From UBA1672 sp965263215 (GTDB lineage: Bacteria > Pseudomonadota > Alphaproteobacteria > Micavibrionales > Micavibrionaceae), in the NCBI GenBank assembly GCA_965263215.1, contig OZ253663.1:1302001-1366000 (forward strand): a stretch of 64,000 nucleotides of DNA, in the 5' to 3' direction. The notes below the pieces were generated by a model. It saw nothing but the letters and a program-made list of their open reading frames with translations. It was not told where the DNA came from and did not search any database. Positions within the stretch are counted from its first letter, which is position 1; each line of letters begins with the position of its first letter. Shown here one piece after another: positions 52,669-62,181 of this stretch. Position numbers and translations under genes: made by a program.

Positions 52669-53799
52669 ATGCGTAAGGGATTGCACCCTTTGTTGGTTCA
52701 TCTTGGTATGGCTGCGGCGAGTGCCGAGCCAATACGCGCGTATGCAGCGCAATTTAAGCCATCTTTCACGCAAGAACAGCTTGTCGAAATGGTGCGCGGC
52801 ATAAAACTTTATCAAGCGCACTCTTTTGAACCACAAAGGCTAGCGTTGGATATTGTTTGGAGTTCAGGCGCTACCCGTATTTTGAAATCTAAGAATACGT
52901 CAATAAAAACACAAACAAAACCGCTTCTTCTTGTGCCATCACTGATTAATAAGTCATATATTCTGGACCTGAGCGAGCAAAGGTCATTATTAAGGTGGTT
53001 TAATGAAAACGGTATTGCGACTTATTTGTTAGATTGGGGGGATTTACCTTCTGATGAGATATCAGAAGACGTTACGCTGGGGACATTGGTAACAGAAAGG
53101 TTAGTTGATGCGATAAGACATATATCTGAATTGCATGATCAGCCGATTGATTTACTTGGATACTGTATGGGGGGAACGCTTTTGGTTCCTGCTTATCATT
53201 TTGCCAGTGAGCAGATTAATAAAATGGTGTTTTTGGCAACGCCGTGGGATTTCCACGCGCGCGCTAATGATAATAAAAGTAATGAGTTGGCACGGTCTGT
53301 TCGAATATGGTCACCGATTGTGCTTCCGGCTATTAAAGATAAGGGCATTATGCCATCCCAATATATTCAGGCGTTATTCGCAAGCTTAGGGTCGGCAGGT
53401 TCAGTTCAAAAATTCGGTAACTTCGCTGCAATGGATCAAAATAGTGAGGAAGCAAAATTCTTTATTACGGTAGAGGATTGGCTGAACGATGATGTCCATA
53501 TTCCCGGTCAGGTCGCGGTGGAATGTATAGAGCGATGGTTTATCAAGAACGAACCGGCAAAAGGTGATTGGGTCATTGAGGGCACTGCTATCGATCCTAA
53601 GAATATAAAATCGAAGACAATGGTTGTTGCGTCAAAAAAGGACAGGCTTGTTCCATATAATTGTGCGTTGGCATTACATGACCAGTTATCAGCGCAGTCT
53701 AAATTGCTCGATGTTTCGGCAGGACATATCGGGATGATCGTTGGTAAAAATTCGGTGTCATCTGTGTGGCGTGAGATGCTGAACTGGTTGAAATCTTGA
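52669..53799 (+). CDS. phaC: Short PHA synthase (PhaC-like, class III size)
   Basis: PHA synthase polymerises 3-hydroxyacyl-CoA. The 376-residue product from the ATG at 52669 (strong SD upstream) has the alpha/beta-hydrolase triad of PhaC: nucleophile C166 in GYCMGG, D325 in KKDRLVPYN, and H353 in AGHIGM. Its length is that of class III PhaC, which needs PhaE, rather than about 590 residues of class I, yet no phaE-like gene is beside it. It heads phaC-phaA-phaB, with phaA starting 104 bases later. It could be a stand-alone short synthase. Confidence 0.85.
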   Translation: MRKGLHPLLVHLGMAAASAEPIRAYAAQFKPSFTQEQLVEMVRGIKLYQAHSFEPQRLALDIVWSSGATRILKSKNTSIKTQTKPLLLVPSLINKSYILDLSEQRSLLRWFNENGIATYLLDWGDLPSDEISEDVTLGTLVTERLVDAIRHISELHDQPIDLLGYCMGGTLLVPAYHFASEQINKMVFLATPWDFHARANDNKSNELARSVRIWSPIVLPAIKDKGIMPSQYIQALFASLGSAGSVQKFGNFAAMDQNSEEAKFFITVEDWLNDDVHIPGQVAVECIERWFIKNEPAKGDWVIEGTAIDPKNIKSKTMVVASKKDRLVPYNCALALHDQLSAQSKLLDVSAGHIGMIVGKNSVSSVWREMLNWLKS

Positions 53800-53902
53800 T
53801 GCAAGTAAATGTTGTGCATACACGCTTTTGTGCTTGATAAATTTGCCCGTGGATATATGGTGTCTTCATAGTGAACAGAATTTAAAAGTGAATGGAAACA
53901 TT

Positions 53903-55078
53903 ATGACGGATACCGTAGTAATTGTTGCAGCAAAAAGAACAGCAATCGGAACATTGGGTGGGGGGCTATCGACTGTGCCTGCTGTAGATTTGGGCGCGCG
54001 GGTTATCAGCGCAGTTCTAGAAGATGCAAATATTGACGCGCAAGACGTTGATGACGTTTTGATGGGACAGGTCTTAACGGCGGGTTGCGGCCAAAACCCT
54101 GCAAGGCAAGCCGCAATAAAGGCAGGTATTTCACAAGACGCGACTGCTATGACAGTTAATCAGGTGTGTGGTTCAGGCTTGCGCACAATAGCTCTCGGTA
54201 TGCAGGCGATACTCTCGGGTGATGCTGATATCGTTGTTGCAGGCGGACAAGAAAATATGAGCCTATCACCGCATGTGATGCATTTGCGCGAAGCCGTGAA
54301 GTTTGGTGATGCACAAATGCGCGATACAATGATTGTTGATGGTCTGTGGGATATCTTCAATGATTATCACATGGGCATCACGGCAGAAAACATCGCCGAA
54401 AAATACAATATTTCGCGAGAACAACAAGATGAGTTCGCAGCATCGTCGCAGAACAAAGCCGAGAAAGCTATTTCTGAGGGTAAGTTTAATGATGAAATCG
54501 TGCCTGTAGAAATACAAAAACGTAAAGAAACAGTTGTCATGGATAAGGACGAATTTCCGCGCGCAGGCGTAACGGCTGAGGGGCTTGGTAAACTCAGGCC
54601 GGCCTTTAAGAAAGACGGAACTGTGACGGCTGCGAATGCCTCAGGTATTAATGATGGCGCTGCGGCGGTTGTATTGATGCGCGGAAGCGAGGCGAAGAAG
54701 CGCGGTCTAACGCCAATCGCAACAATTAAATCATGGGCAACACGCGGTGTTGACCCGTCTGTTATGGGCACCGGGCCGATCCCCGCATCAAAGGCAGCAT
54801 TGGATAAGGCTGGGTGGTCTGTTAGTGATTTGGATTTGGTCGAGTCCAATGAGGCATTTGCCGCGCAAGCATGCTGTGTGCTGCAGGAGGCAGGATTTGA
54901 TCCTGAAAAAACGAATGTAAATGGTGGTGCCATTGCACTTGGGCATCCGATTGGTGCATCAGGTACACGTGTTTTGGTAACGTTGTTGCATGAAATGGTT
55001 CGTAGGGATGCTGCCAAGGGACTTGCAACATTGTGTATTGGCGGCGGCATGGGGATTGCGCTTTGTGTTGAACGTTAA
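53903..55078 (+). CDS. phaA: Acetyl-CoA acetyltransferase (beta-ketothiolase)
   Basis: PhaA condenses two acetyl-CoA to acetoacetyl-CoA. The 391-residue product has the thiolase residues at canonical positions: C89 in QVCGSG, H348 in GHPIGASG and C378 in LCIGGGMG. The ATG at 53903 gives the family start MTDTVVIVAAKRT; the frame is open 25 codons further. It lies between phaC and phaB in one transcription direction, which supports its role in PHB synthesis rather than fatty acid degradation. Confidence 0.95.
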   Translation: MTDTVVIVAAKRTAIGTLGGGLSTVPAVDLGARVISAVLEDANIDAQDVDDVLMGQVLTAGCGQNPARQAAIKAGISQDATAMTVNQVCGSGLRTIALGMQAILSGDADIVVAGGQENMSLSPHVMHLREAVKFGDAQMRDTMIVDGLWDIFNDYHMGITAENIAEKYNISREQQDEFAASSQNKAEKAISEGKFNDEIVPVEIQKRKETVVMDKDEFPRAGVTAEGLGKLRPAFKKDGTVTAANASGINDGAAAVVLMRGSEAKKRGLTPIATIKSWATRGVDPSVMGTGPIPASKAALDKAGWSVSDLDLVESNEAFAAQACCVLQEAGFDPEKTNVNGGAIALGHPIGASGTRVLVTLLHEMVRRDAAKGLATLCIGGGMGIALCVER

Positions 55079-55105
55079 GATTTTTGATATTTAGGAGAAA
55101 AAGTA

Positions 55106-55828
55106 ATGACTAAGGTTGCCGTTGTAACAGGTGGAACGCGCGGAATAGGCGAAGCCATTTCGAAAGAGCTTAAATCAGATGGCTACACAGTTGTTGCCGT
55201 TTATCGTGGTAATGATGAAGCCGCGCAAAAATTTAAGGATGAAACAGGGTGCGAGACAATAAAGTTCGATGTTGCGGACTTTGATGAATGTCAAAAGGCA
55301 ATGGAGACTATCGAATCTGAGTATGGCGAGATTGCTGTGCTTGTTAATAATGCAGGCATAACACGCGATGGTGTGTTGCATAAGATGCCTTTGGAAAACT
55401 GGAATGATGTTCTGCAAGTTAACCTCTCTTCCTGTTTTAATATGTGCCGTACCATTATACTGAAAATGAGAGAGCGCAAATATGGGCGTATCATTAATAT
55501 CAGCTCAATCAATGGTCAAAAAGGGCAGTTTGGGCAGGTGAATTATTCTGCCGCGAAGGCTGGCATGATTGGCTTTACGAAGGCTTTAGCTCTGGAATCT
55601 GCGGCGAAAAACGTCACGGTGAATGCCATTTGTCCAGGGTATATTGAAACAGACATGACCGCATCAATTCCGCAAGATGTTCTTGATTCCATCATCAGGC
55701 AAATTCCCGAAATGCGCATGGGGCAGCCGGAGGAAATTGCGGCGATCGTATCCTTCCTGTCTTCTGAAAAGGCGGCATTTGTTACGGGCGCGACTATTTC
55801 TGCTAATGGTGGTCAATATATGGTGTAG
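55106..55828 (+). CDS. phaB: Acetoacetyl-CoA reductase
   Basis: PhaB reduces acetoacetyl-CoA to (R)-3-hydroxybutyryl-CoA with NADPH. The 240-residue short-chain dehydrogenase has the cofactor loop TGGTRGIG (about residues 8-15), the NNAG strand, and the catalytic S-Y-K residues in INISSINGQKGQFGQVNY and NYSAAKAG. The context, directly after phaA, fits PhaB better than FabG. AGGAG precedes the ATG. The cyclic-nucleotide-domain gene follows after 85 bases. Confidence 0.95.
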   Translation: MTKVAVVTGGTRGIGEAISKELKSDGYTVVAVYRGNDEAAQKFKDETGCETIKFDVADFDECQKAMETIESEYGEIAVLVNNAGITRDGVLHKMPLENWNDVLQVNLSSCFNMCRTIILKMRERKYGRIINISSINGQKGQFGQVNYSAAKAGMIGFTKALALESAAKNVTVNAICPGYIETDMTASIPQDVLDSIIRQIPEMRMGQPEEIAAIVSFLSSEKAAFVTGATISANGGQYMV

Positions 55829-55913
55829 CGAGCCACGCCCTTCGTATCACTTTACTGTTAGTTCTCTTGATATATCTATAGAAAACGCGCCTGTGTTTCT
55901 GTATATATAGGGC

Positions 55914-56300
55914 ATGACTAATGAACGAATTATATTAGAGCGGCGTTTTGTTCCCAAGGGAACTGCCATCATCAAAGAAGATGATGATGCTTATTCAGCC
56001 TACCTTATTCAATCAGGTGAGGTCAGTGTATTTACCAATAAAGACGGTAAAGAGATTGAATTGGCGCGCCTTGGCGCCGGTGAAATTTGTGGTGAGATGG
56101 CGTTGATCGCGGATGATAAGAGAACGGCAAGCGTTCGTACTGTCGAGGATTGTAATCTTATCGTGATTACACGTTCTGCATTCGAAGAAAAGTTGCGTAA
56201 TAGCGACCCAACAATAAGAGCCGTTGTTAGCATGCTCATCAAAAGGATTATCGCATCCAATTCTGATTTTATTGAGTATTCAACGCAGAAAGATAATTAA
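55914..56300 (+). CDS. Stand-alone cyclic-nucleotide-binding domain protein
   Basis: The 128-residue product is a single cNMP-binding (Crp-type) beta-roll with no DNA-binding helix-turn-helix. It has AYLIQSGEVSVFTNKDGKEI and the phosphate-binding cassette GEMALIADDKRTASVRT, with the conserved Glu (in GEMAL) and Arg (in KRTAS) expected for nucleotide contact. It may bind cAMP or cGMP, or be a degenerate regulatory subunit. It follows phaB on the same strand, so it may be co-transcribed, but the link to PHA is only positional. Confidence 0.85.
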   Translation: MTNERIILERRFVPKGTAIIKEDDDAYSAYLIQSGEVSVFTNKDGKEIELARLGAGEICGEMALIADDKRTASVRTVEDCNLIVITRSAFEEKLRNSDPTIRAVVSMLIKRIIASNSDFIEYSTQKDN

Positions 56301-56394
56301 AGACTGAGTTCCTTCAATCTTTTTGATGTTGAGATTGCACTCACATCCCGATACTATTTGATTACACCTAAGTTTAAAAAATGAGGCAGAGTCC

Positions 56395-59385
56395 ATGAAA
56401 CGTTTCTTGGTAATTATTTTCACTGTTGTATTTGTATGTGTTGCCGCCGTGGTCGTTGCGCCGTCATTCATAGATTGGAGCGCATATAAGGGGCAAGCCG
56501 CGCAACAAGTCGCAGATAAAACTGGCCTTGAGATGGATGTGAATGGGGATTTGGGCTTCTCTATTATTCCTTCGCCGCGTTTCTTCATTGAGGATGTCTC
56601 CATTAAAGCCCCCGAAGGCTCTAAAAATGAAATCTTTGCATCGCTGGAGCGTTTGGATATCAATGTTGCCTTGATGCCTTTGTTCAGCAAGCAGCTCAAG
56701 GTTAATTCTCTCACAGCAATCAAGCCTATTATAGCGCTCGAGGCTCTGGAAAATGGCAAGCTGAATATTATGACAGAGAAGCTCGAAGCCATGAGTTCTG
56801 GTGAGGAAACAGAGGCACAGGCGGGAGCAAGCACGCAGAAAATCTCATTGGATAAAATTCGCATTAAAGATGGTGCTTTTACGTATTACGATCATAAATC
56901 TAAAGCAGAAACGAAAATTCAAAACATCAATCTTGATTTAAGTGCTGGCAGTCTAACTGGCCCGTTTAAGGCGCAAGGCTCACTTTTCTATAGCGGTCAG
57001 GCATTGAATTTCGATGCGCAAACAGACACCTATGATGCCGAAAGCAAAATTATATCACCCAAGGTTAAATTGATTTTACAACCCGGCGACATCGCGCTTC
57101 ACTATGAGGGTGTCGTAAGCTTTGATGACGCATTATCGGTTCAGGGGCAAACGGGCCTGCATATTGGTGATGTTGTAAAGATGCTATCGGAATATAATAT
57201 TTCAGCGGCGGCTTTAAAATCTGGTGCAATGACGTCTACGGGGCTTTTGACAGCGGATGCAAAGTCTCTGGATTATAAAAATGTTGCCTTCACTTACAAT
57301 AATCAGAATCTCAACGGCGACTTATCTGTTACGTTTTCGCCATTATCTTATAAATTGAAATTAAAAACGCCAGAAGACTTCAAAATTTCGGAGATTACAT
57401 CAAGCGGGTATGGTTTTGAAAACGCGGCCATGAATATCGACGTTTCCGGAAGTGATGGCAAAACATCCATTGATAAATCATGGGTACAATTAGATGGCCA
57501 AAAAATAGATATTTCTGGTTCTTACAAAACCGATGTAAAAACGAATAAATCTAATTTAGGGTTGTCTATATCATCACCAAAAATTGACTATGATAAATTG
57601 GCCGCCAAGTTGCCAAAATCATCTTCCGGTAACGGAAGTTTAAAGCAAAGTATAGCATCGCTGGCGCTTCCCGTTGATCTTGACTTAAAAGCAAATATTG
57701 CGGAGCTGATATGGCAAAAGAAGAATATCAAGGGGATTTCTTTAAATGCCAAAACTGCAGGCTCTGCGCTTACACTTGATAATCTATCTATCAAAGATTT
57801 CGGTGGATCATCTGTAAAAATTTCTGGCGGTATAAAAAATGTTAAAGATGCATCGGGCATTAGCTCTTATGTTGATTTGAACAGCCCGAATATCCATAAA
57901 CTGGGTAAATGGTTGGATGTTGATACATCGGCGTGGCCGCAAAAGCTCGATAAAGCTGACATTAAGGTTAAGGCGAACGGTTCATTCAATGCAGTGGATA
58001 TGACGACCAATATTCTTGCGATGGGCGGTGAAGTTATTGCAAAGGGGGGCGTGAAAACACCTTTTGAAACTCCTGCACTTAATGATCTCGTGTTACAGCT
58101 TAAGCATAAGAATATGGCGCAAGCGATACAAATTGTTAGTGCAACACCGTTAAGCGATAAAAACCTACAAAAGCCTTTAGATATTTATACAAAAATCAGC
58201 CAAAAGGGTTCCACCTATACATTACAGGATATTAAAGGGGATCTATCCGGAACATCCGTTACAGGCAGTATGGTGCTTGATCTTGGTGCGAATGTCCCGA
58301 GCGTTAAGGGCGCATTGGACTTTGGTAAAGTAAGTCTTGAATCTGTCATGACGTCTAACTCCAATAAGAGCTCTTCAGCGCGCTGGTCAAAAGAACCCAT
58401 AAGCACGGCTGCACTGCATTCTGTGAATGCAGATGTGTCATTGACGGCGCAAAGTATCACATATGGCGCATGGCCTCTGGTTAAGCCAAAAATGAAATTA
58501 ACCCTGAAAAACGGTGTTTTGGATATCACCGATTTAACATCAGGCGTATTTGACGGCAATATTGCCCTGACGTCCCGCGTGAAATCATCAAAGGAGGCGC
58601 GTTCTCCAATTCATTTTGAAAATACAAGTGAGTTTAAGAATGTTGATCTTGGTAAACTTTCCAAGGCGCTGTTGGGAACGAACCTTGTGAAAATATCAGG
58701 AAAAGGCAATTTGAATATTAACTTGAAAAGTGCCGGCGTGAGCCCTGCAGCTTTGATCTATGACCTTGCTGGTACGGGCGTGGTTAAGGGCTCTGATATT
58801 ATTCTTGATGGTGTCGATGTTACACGTTTCGTACGCGCCCTATCTGATGAAAGTAAGCCAGGCGACACGGTTCTTGGTCTATGGAAAGGGAGTACAAAGG
58901 GAGGGCAAACGGCGTTTGATACTCTCGATGGAGCGTTTGTGATCGAAAACGGTATCGTGAACATTAACTCTATGAACTTAGACGGGCAGAAGGCGCGCAT
59001 CGATACTGTCGGAACGATTGATCTTCCTAAATGGTATCTTTCAACCAAGCATAAAATGTCAATAAAAGGCACAGAGGAAACGCCATCGGATGTTCCTCCG
59101 TTTGAAATGACATTGAAGGGATCGCTGGACAATCCCGCGCAAACATTCGGACAAGGTGTTCTGGAGGATTATCTTGGTCGTAAGGTTCAAAGAAAGTTGA
59201 ATGATTTGATTTCTAAGAAACTCGGCCTTCCGGGGAATGATAACGCAAAGCAAAATAGTGAACCGGCAGCCGGAGGAGAATCACAGCAAAATCAGAATAA
59301 CGAACAAGAACAGAAAAAAGCCCCTGATCTTGAGGATGCTGCCGGTAAGGTTCTGGAAGGTGTGTTGAAGGATTTACTGCGTTAG
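56395..59385 (+). CDS. AsmA-family protein
   Basis: The 996-residue product has an N-terminal membrane anchor (RFLVIIFTVVFVCVAAVVVA, about residues 3-22) and a long periplasmic beta-rich body beginning WSAYKGQAAQQVADKTGLEM, with the AsmA N-terminal segment and a C-terminal AsmA_2-like part. Recent work on the family suggests lipid transfer between inner and outer membranes; that is extension from the family. The C-terminal 50 residues are Gln/Asn/Glu-rich. Its 3' end overlaps the convergent ribbon-helix-helix gene by 12 bases. Confidence 0.9.
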   Translation: MKRFLVIIFTVVFVCVAAVVVAPSFIDWSAYKGQAAQQVADKTGLEMDVNGDLGFSIIPSPRFFIEDVSIKAPEGSKNEIFASLERLDINVALMPLFSKQLKVNSLTAIKPIIALEALENGKLNIMTEKLEAMSSGEETEAQAGASTQKISLDKIRIKDGAFTYYDHKSKAETKIQNINLDLSAGSLTGPFKAQGSLFYSGQALNFDAQTDTYDAESKIISPKVKLILQPGDIALHYEGVVSFDDALSVQGQTGLHIGDVVKMLSEYNISAAALKSGAMTSTGLLTADAKSLDYKNVAFTYNNQNLNGDLSVTFSPLSYKLKLKTPEDFKISEITSSGYGFENAAMNIDVSGSDGKTSIDKSWVQLDGQKIDISGSYKTDVKTNKSNLGLSISSPKIDYDKLAAKLPKSSSGNGSLKQSIASLALPVDLDLKANIAELIWQKKNIKGISLNAKTAGSALTLDNLSIKDFGGSSVKISGGIKNVKDASGISSYVDLNSPNIHKLGKWLDVDTSAWPQKLDKADIKVKANGSFNAVDMTTNILAMGGEVIAKGGVKTPFETPALNDLVLQLKHKNMAQAIQIVSATPLSDKNLQKPLDIYTKISQKGSTYTLQDIKGDLSGTSVTGSMVLDLGANVPSVKGALDFGKVSLESVMTSNSNKSSSARWSKEPISTAALHSVNADVSLTAQSITYGAWPLVKPKMKLTLKNGVLDITDLTSGVFDGNIALTSRVKSSKEARSPIHFENTSEFKNVDLGKLSKALLGTNLVKISGKGNLNINLKSAGVSPAALIYDLAGTGVVKGSDIILDGVDVTRFVRALSDESKPGDTVLGLWKGSTKGGQTAFDTLDGAFVIENGIVNINSMNLDGQKARIDTVGTIDLPKWYLSTKHKMSIKGTEETPSDVPPFEMTLKGSLDNPAQTFGQGVLEDYLGRKVQRKLNDLISKKLGLPGNDNAKQNSEPAAGGESQQNQNNEQEQKKAPDLEDAAGKVLEGVLKDLLR

Positions 59386-59601
59386 GCGTTGCTCTAAATC
59401 TTTTAAAACATAGACCCTGACGGCACTAGAGAGATTGCGCGTGTTATGTTCGTCAATTTCCGATATGAGGGCGTTTATTGACGTTTTGCGTCTTTGTGCA
59501 ATGTCTTTGAATAAATCCCAAAACTCATCTTCAATCGTCAGGCTGGTGCTGTGCCCGGCAATACAAACAGAACGCTTTTTGATCTGAATATCGTCAGGCA
59601 C
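59374..59601 (-). CDS. Ribbon-helix-helix domain protein (RHH_4 type)
   Basis: The 75-residue product has the short ribbon-helix-helix pattern of the PF13467-type family: RSVCIAGHSTSLTIEDEFWD strand and helix A, then LFKDIAQRRKTSINALISEI. Such proteins may bind DNA or RNA or act in two-component-like systems; the role is unknown. It overlaps the asmA 3' end convergently by 12 bases and lies 11 bases downstream of fumC on the same strand, so it may be expressed with fumC. Confidence 0.82.
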   Translation of the reverse strand: MPDDIQIKKRSVCIAGHSTSLTIEDEFWDLFKDIAQRRKTSINALISEIDEHNTRNLSSAVRVYVLKDLEQRLTQ

Positions 59602-59612
59602 AGGATATTTCC

Positions 59613-61034
59613 TTACTTAGATGGTTTGATCATGTCCAATGGGTTGATCCATTCTGCAAATTGCTCATCCGTCAGTAGGTCAAGCGCTTTACCAGCTTGC
59701 AGTAACGTTGATCCATCCGCGTGCGCTTTCTTGGCAATCTTCGCGGCGTTATCGTAACCAATGTGTGGATTAAGTGCTGTGACCAGCATAAGACTCTCAT
59801 TCAGGAGCTTATCAATGCGCTCTTCATTGGCTTCGATACCTTCAACGCATTTTTCTGTGAAGCTGTTAGCACCATCTGCGATTAACCTGATGGATTGCAA
59901 TACATTGTAAATCATAACAGGCTTGAATACGTTCAATTCAAAATGCCCGTTTGATCCGGCCACAGTAACGGCAACGTTGTTCCCCATAACTTGTGCGCAA
60001 ACCATTGTCAGGGCTTCACATTGAGTGGGGTTGACCTTACCGGGCATGATCGATGAGCCAGGCTCATTTGCGGGTAGGTTGAGTTCACCGATGCCACAGC
60101 GTGGGCCAGAGCCAAGTAGGCGGATATCATTGGCAATTTTCATCAAAGATGTCGCAAGAACATTAAGTGCACCGGAAAGCTCAACCATCGCATCATGTGA
60201 TGCAAGCGCTTCGAACTTATTTTCAGCAGTCACAAACTCTAAGCCGGTGATTTCAGAAACGTGTTCAGCGAATTTTTCAGCAAAACCAACCTTGCTGTTA
60301 ATACCCGTGCCAACGGCTGTGCCGCCCTGCGCGAGTTGCATTAAGCGCGGCAGGCATGCCTTAACGCGGGCGATGCCAAATTCGATTTGTTTGGCGTATC
60401 CTGAAAATTCCTGCCCTAAGGTTAACGGCGTTGCATCCTGAAGGTGCGTGCGTCCGATTTTTACGATTTTTTCGTATTCTTTGGCTTTCTTATCTAGGGC
60501 GCTATGTATATTTTCCAATGCAGGGATGAGTTCATGGTGAACCTGTTCTGCGGCGGCGATATGCATTGCGCTTGGGAAGGTGTCATTCGATGATTGTCCC
60601 ATATTTACGTGATCATTAGGGTGTACAGGCTCTTTACTGCCGCGCTCACCGCCCAAAAGTTCAATCGCACGGTTCGATATCACTTCATTGGCGTTCATAT
60701 TGCTTTGTGTGCCTGATCCGGTTTGCCACACGACAAGCGGAAATTCATCCAACAGTGTGCCATCAATAATTTCTTCGGCGGCTTGAACGATGGCTTTGCC
60801 TAATTCTTGATTTAGCGCGCCAAGGTCTATGTTTGATAGAGCGGAAGCTTTCTTCTGAACCCCTAATGCACGAATGAGGGGAGCGGGCATTTTTTCACCG
60901 CCAATTTTGAAATTTTCAATAGAGCGTTGCGTTTGTGCCCCCCAATAACGGCTTGCAGGCACATCGACGGGGCCTAATGAATCGCTTTCGGTGCGTATGT
61001 CAGTCTCATTTGTGTGTTTTGCAGGTTCATTCAT
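59613..61034 (-). CDS. fumC: Class II fumarate hydratase
   Basis: FumC interconverts fumarate and malate in the citric acid cycle. The 473-residue product has the superfamily signature GSSIMPGKVNPTQCEA (about residues 327-342), the SGTQSNMNANEV loop, and the active-site TGINSKVGFAEKFAEH region, and lacks a cysteine cluster as expected for class II. The N-terminal 20 residues (MNEPAKHTNETDIR...) are slightly longer than E. coli FumC. Upstream neighbour is purK, 40 bases away on the same strand. Confidence 0.96.
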   Translation of the reverse strand: MNEPAKHTNETDIRTESDSLGPVDVPASRYWGAQTQRSIENFKIGGEKMPAPLIRALGVQKKASALSNIDLGALNQELGKAIVQAAEEIIDGTLLDEFPLVVWQTGSGTQSNMNANEVISNRAIELLGGERGSKEPVHPNDHVNMGQSSNDTFPSAMHIAAAEQVHHELIPALENIHSALDKKAKEYEKIVKIGRTHLQDATPLTLGQEFSGYAKQIEFGIARVKACLPRLMQLAQGGTAVGTGINSKVGFAEKFAEHVSEITGLEFVTAENKFEALASHDAMVELSGALNVLATSLMKIANDIRLLGSGPRCGIGELNLPANEPGSSIMPGKVNPTQCEALTMVCAQVMGNNVAVTVAGSNGHFELNVFKPVMIYNVLQSIRLIADGANSFTEKCVEGIEANEERIDKLLNESLMLVTALNPHIGYDNAAKIAKKAHADGSTLLQAGKALDLLTDEQFAEWINPLDMIKPSK

Positions 61035-61074
61035 TGCGTTATGTCCTTGATTAATATGGTTGTTTATAAATTAT

Positions 61075-62175
61075 TTAATCGCTTTTAGGGCTTAGGGTCG
61101 TTATGTGTCCCATTTTTCGCCCTTCTTTAACCTGTTTCTTACCATAGAGGTGAATGCAGGTGAAATCATCTTGAAGGTATTCATCAATATTGTGAACGTC
61201 GTCACCAATAAGGTTCAACATGGTGGCATCGCTATGACGTTTGCTTGATCCAACGGGTAGGCCGCAAACGGTGCGCACATGATTGTCGAATTGGGATACG
61301 GTGCACCCATCTATGGTCCAGTGACCTGAATTATGTGTACGCGGCGCGATTTCATTTACAAGAAGGCTGTTATCGTCACAAACAAAGAACTCTACGGTTA
61401 ACACACCAGTAAGATTAATCGAGTTTGCAATGGTTTTCGATACGTTGAAGGCTTGCTCGTGTGTGGCGGTGGTAAGATCACAGGGCACTGTCGTTTTATG
61501 CAGGATATGGTTCTTATGTTGGTTTAACATTGGGCCATAAGATTCTGTTTTTCCATTTTTATCTCGCGCTATGACAACGGATATTTCTTTGGTAAAGGCT
61601 ATGAAGTCTTCCATGATAAGGGCGTGCCCATCATTCTCCTTTAAGAAATCTTTTAGGTCTTGATCACCGTCCAATTTTTCCGTTTCGCATTTGATCTGGC
61701 CTTTGCCGTCATAACCGAATCGCACCGTTTTCAAAATAAATTGTTTGCTCTGCCATTGATCTGCCGTGGCTTGGATCTCGCTCAGGTTTTGAACCGATGC
61801 CCAGCGGGTCGTTTTGATCCCATGGTCGTTAAGAAATGACTTTTCTTTGATTCTGTCCTGCGACACATGAAGGAGGGCTTTTTCAGGCAGTACTGAATTT
61901 GCTTTAAGGCTTTCAAGGTACTCTATTGTTTTGACAGGGATATTTTCAAATTCGTATGAAATAACATCTGTTTTATTGGAAAACTCTTTTAAAGCCTCTT
62001 CATCATCATAATCCGCGACAATTGTTTCTTTGGCGACGTGTGATGCCGGGCAATCTGATTCGGGGGAGAAAATAATGACAGATATACCAAGATTGGCTGC
62101 GGCCATGGCGCTCATACGGCCCAACTGACCACCACCCAGAATGCCCAAAGTCATATCAGTGTTGATTGTGGGCAT
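61075..62175 (-). CDS. purK: N5-carboxyaminoimidazole ribonucleotide synthase
   Basis: PurK makes N5-CAIR from AIR, bicarbonate and ATP in purine synthesis. The 366-residue ATP-grasp protein has LGILGGGQLGRMSAMAAANL at the N-terminus, a glycine-rich FGYDGKGQ loop, LIMEDFIAFTKEISVV, and the C-terminal EIAPRTHNSGHWTIDG with metal-binding Glu and Asn. It is 6 bases downstream of purE, so the two are co-transcribed as purEK. Confidence 0.96.
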   Translation of the reverse strand: MPTINTDMTLGILGGGQLGRMSAMAAANLGISVIIFSPESDCPASHVAKETIVADYDDEEALKEFSNKTDVISYEFENIPVKTIEYLESLKANSVLPEKALLHVSQDRIKEKSFLNDHGIKTTRWASVQNLSEIQATADQWQSKQFILKTVRFGYDGKGQIKCETEKLDGDQDLKDFLKENDGHALIMEDFIAFTKEISVVIARDKNGKTESYGPMLNQHKNHILHKTTVPCDLTTATHEQAFNVSKTIANSINLTGVLTVEFFVCDDNSLLVNEIAPRTHNSGHWTIDGCTVSQFDNHVRTVCGLPVGSSKRHSDATMLNLIGDDVHNIDEYLQDDFTCIHLYGKKQVKEGRKMGHITTLSPKSD

Positions 62176-62181
62176 GTGTTC

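Noticed and set aside
54367..55050. 227-codon open frame on the minus strand inside phaA
   Set aside because: It is a mirror of the well-supported thiolase gene, has no Shine-Dalgarno or recognisable domain, and its composition is that expected from the opposite strand.
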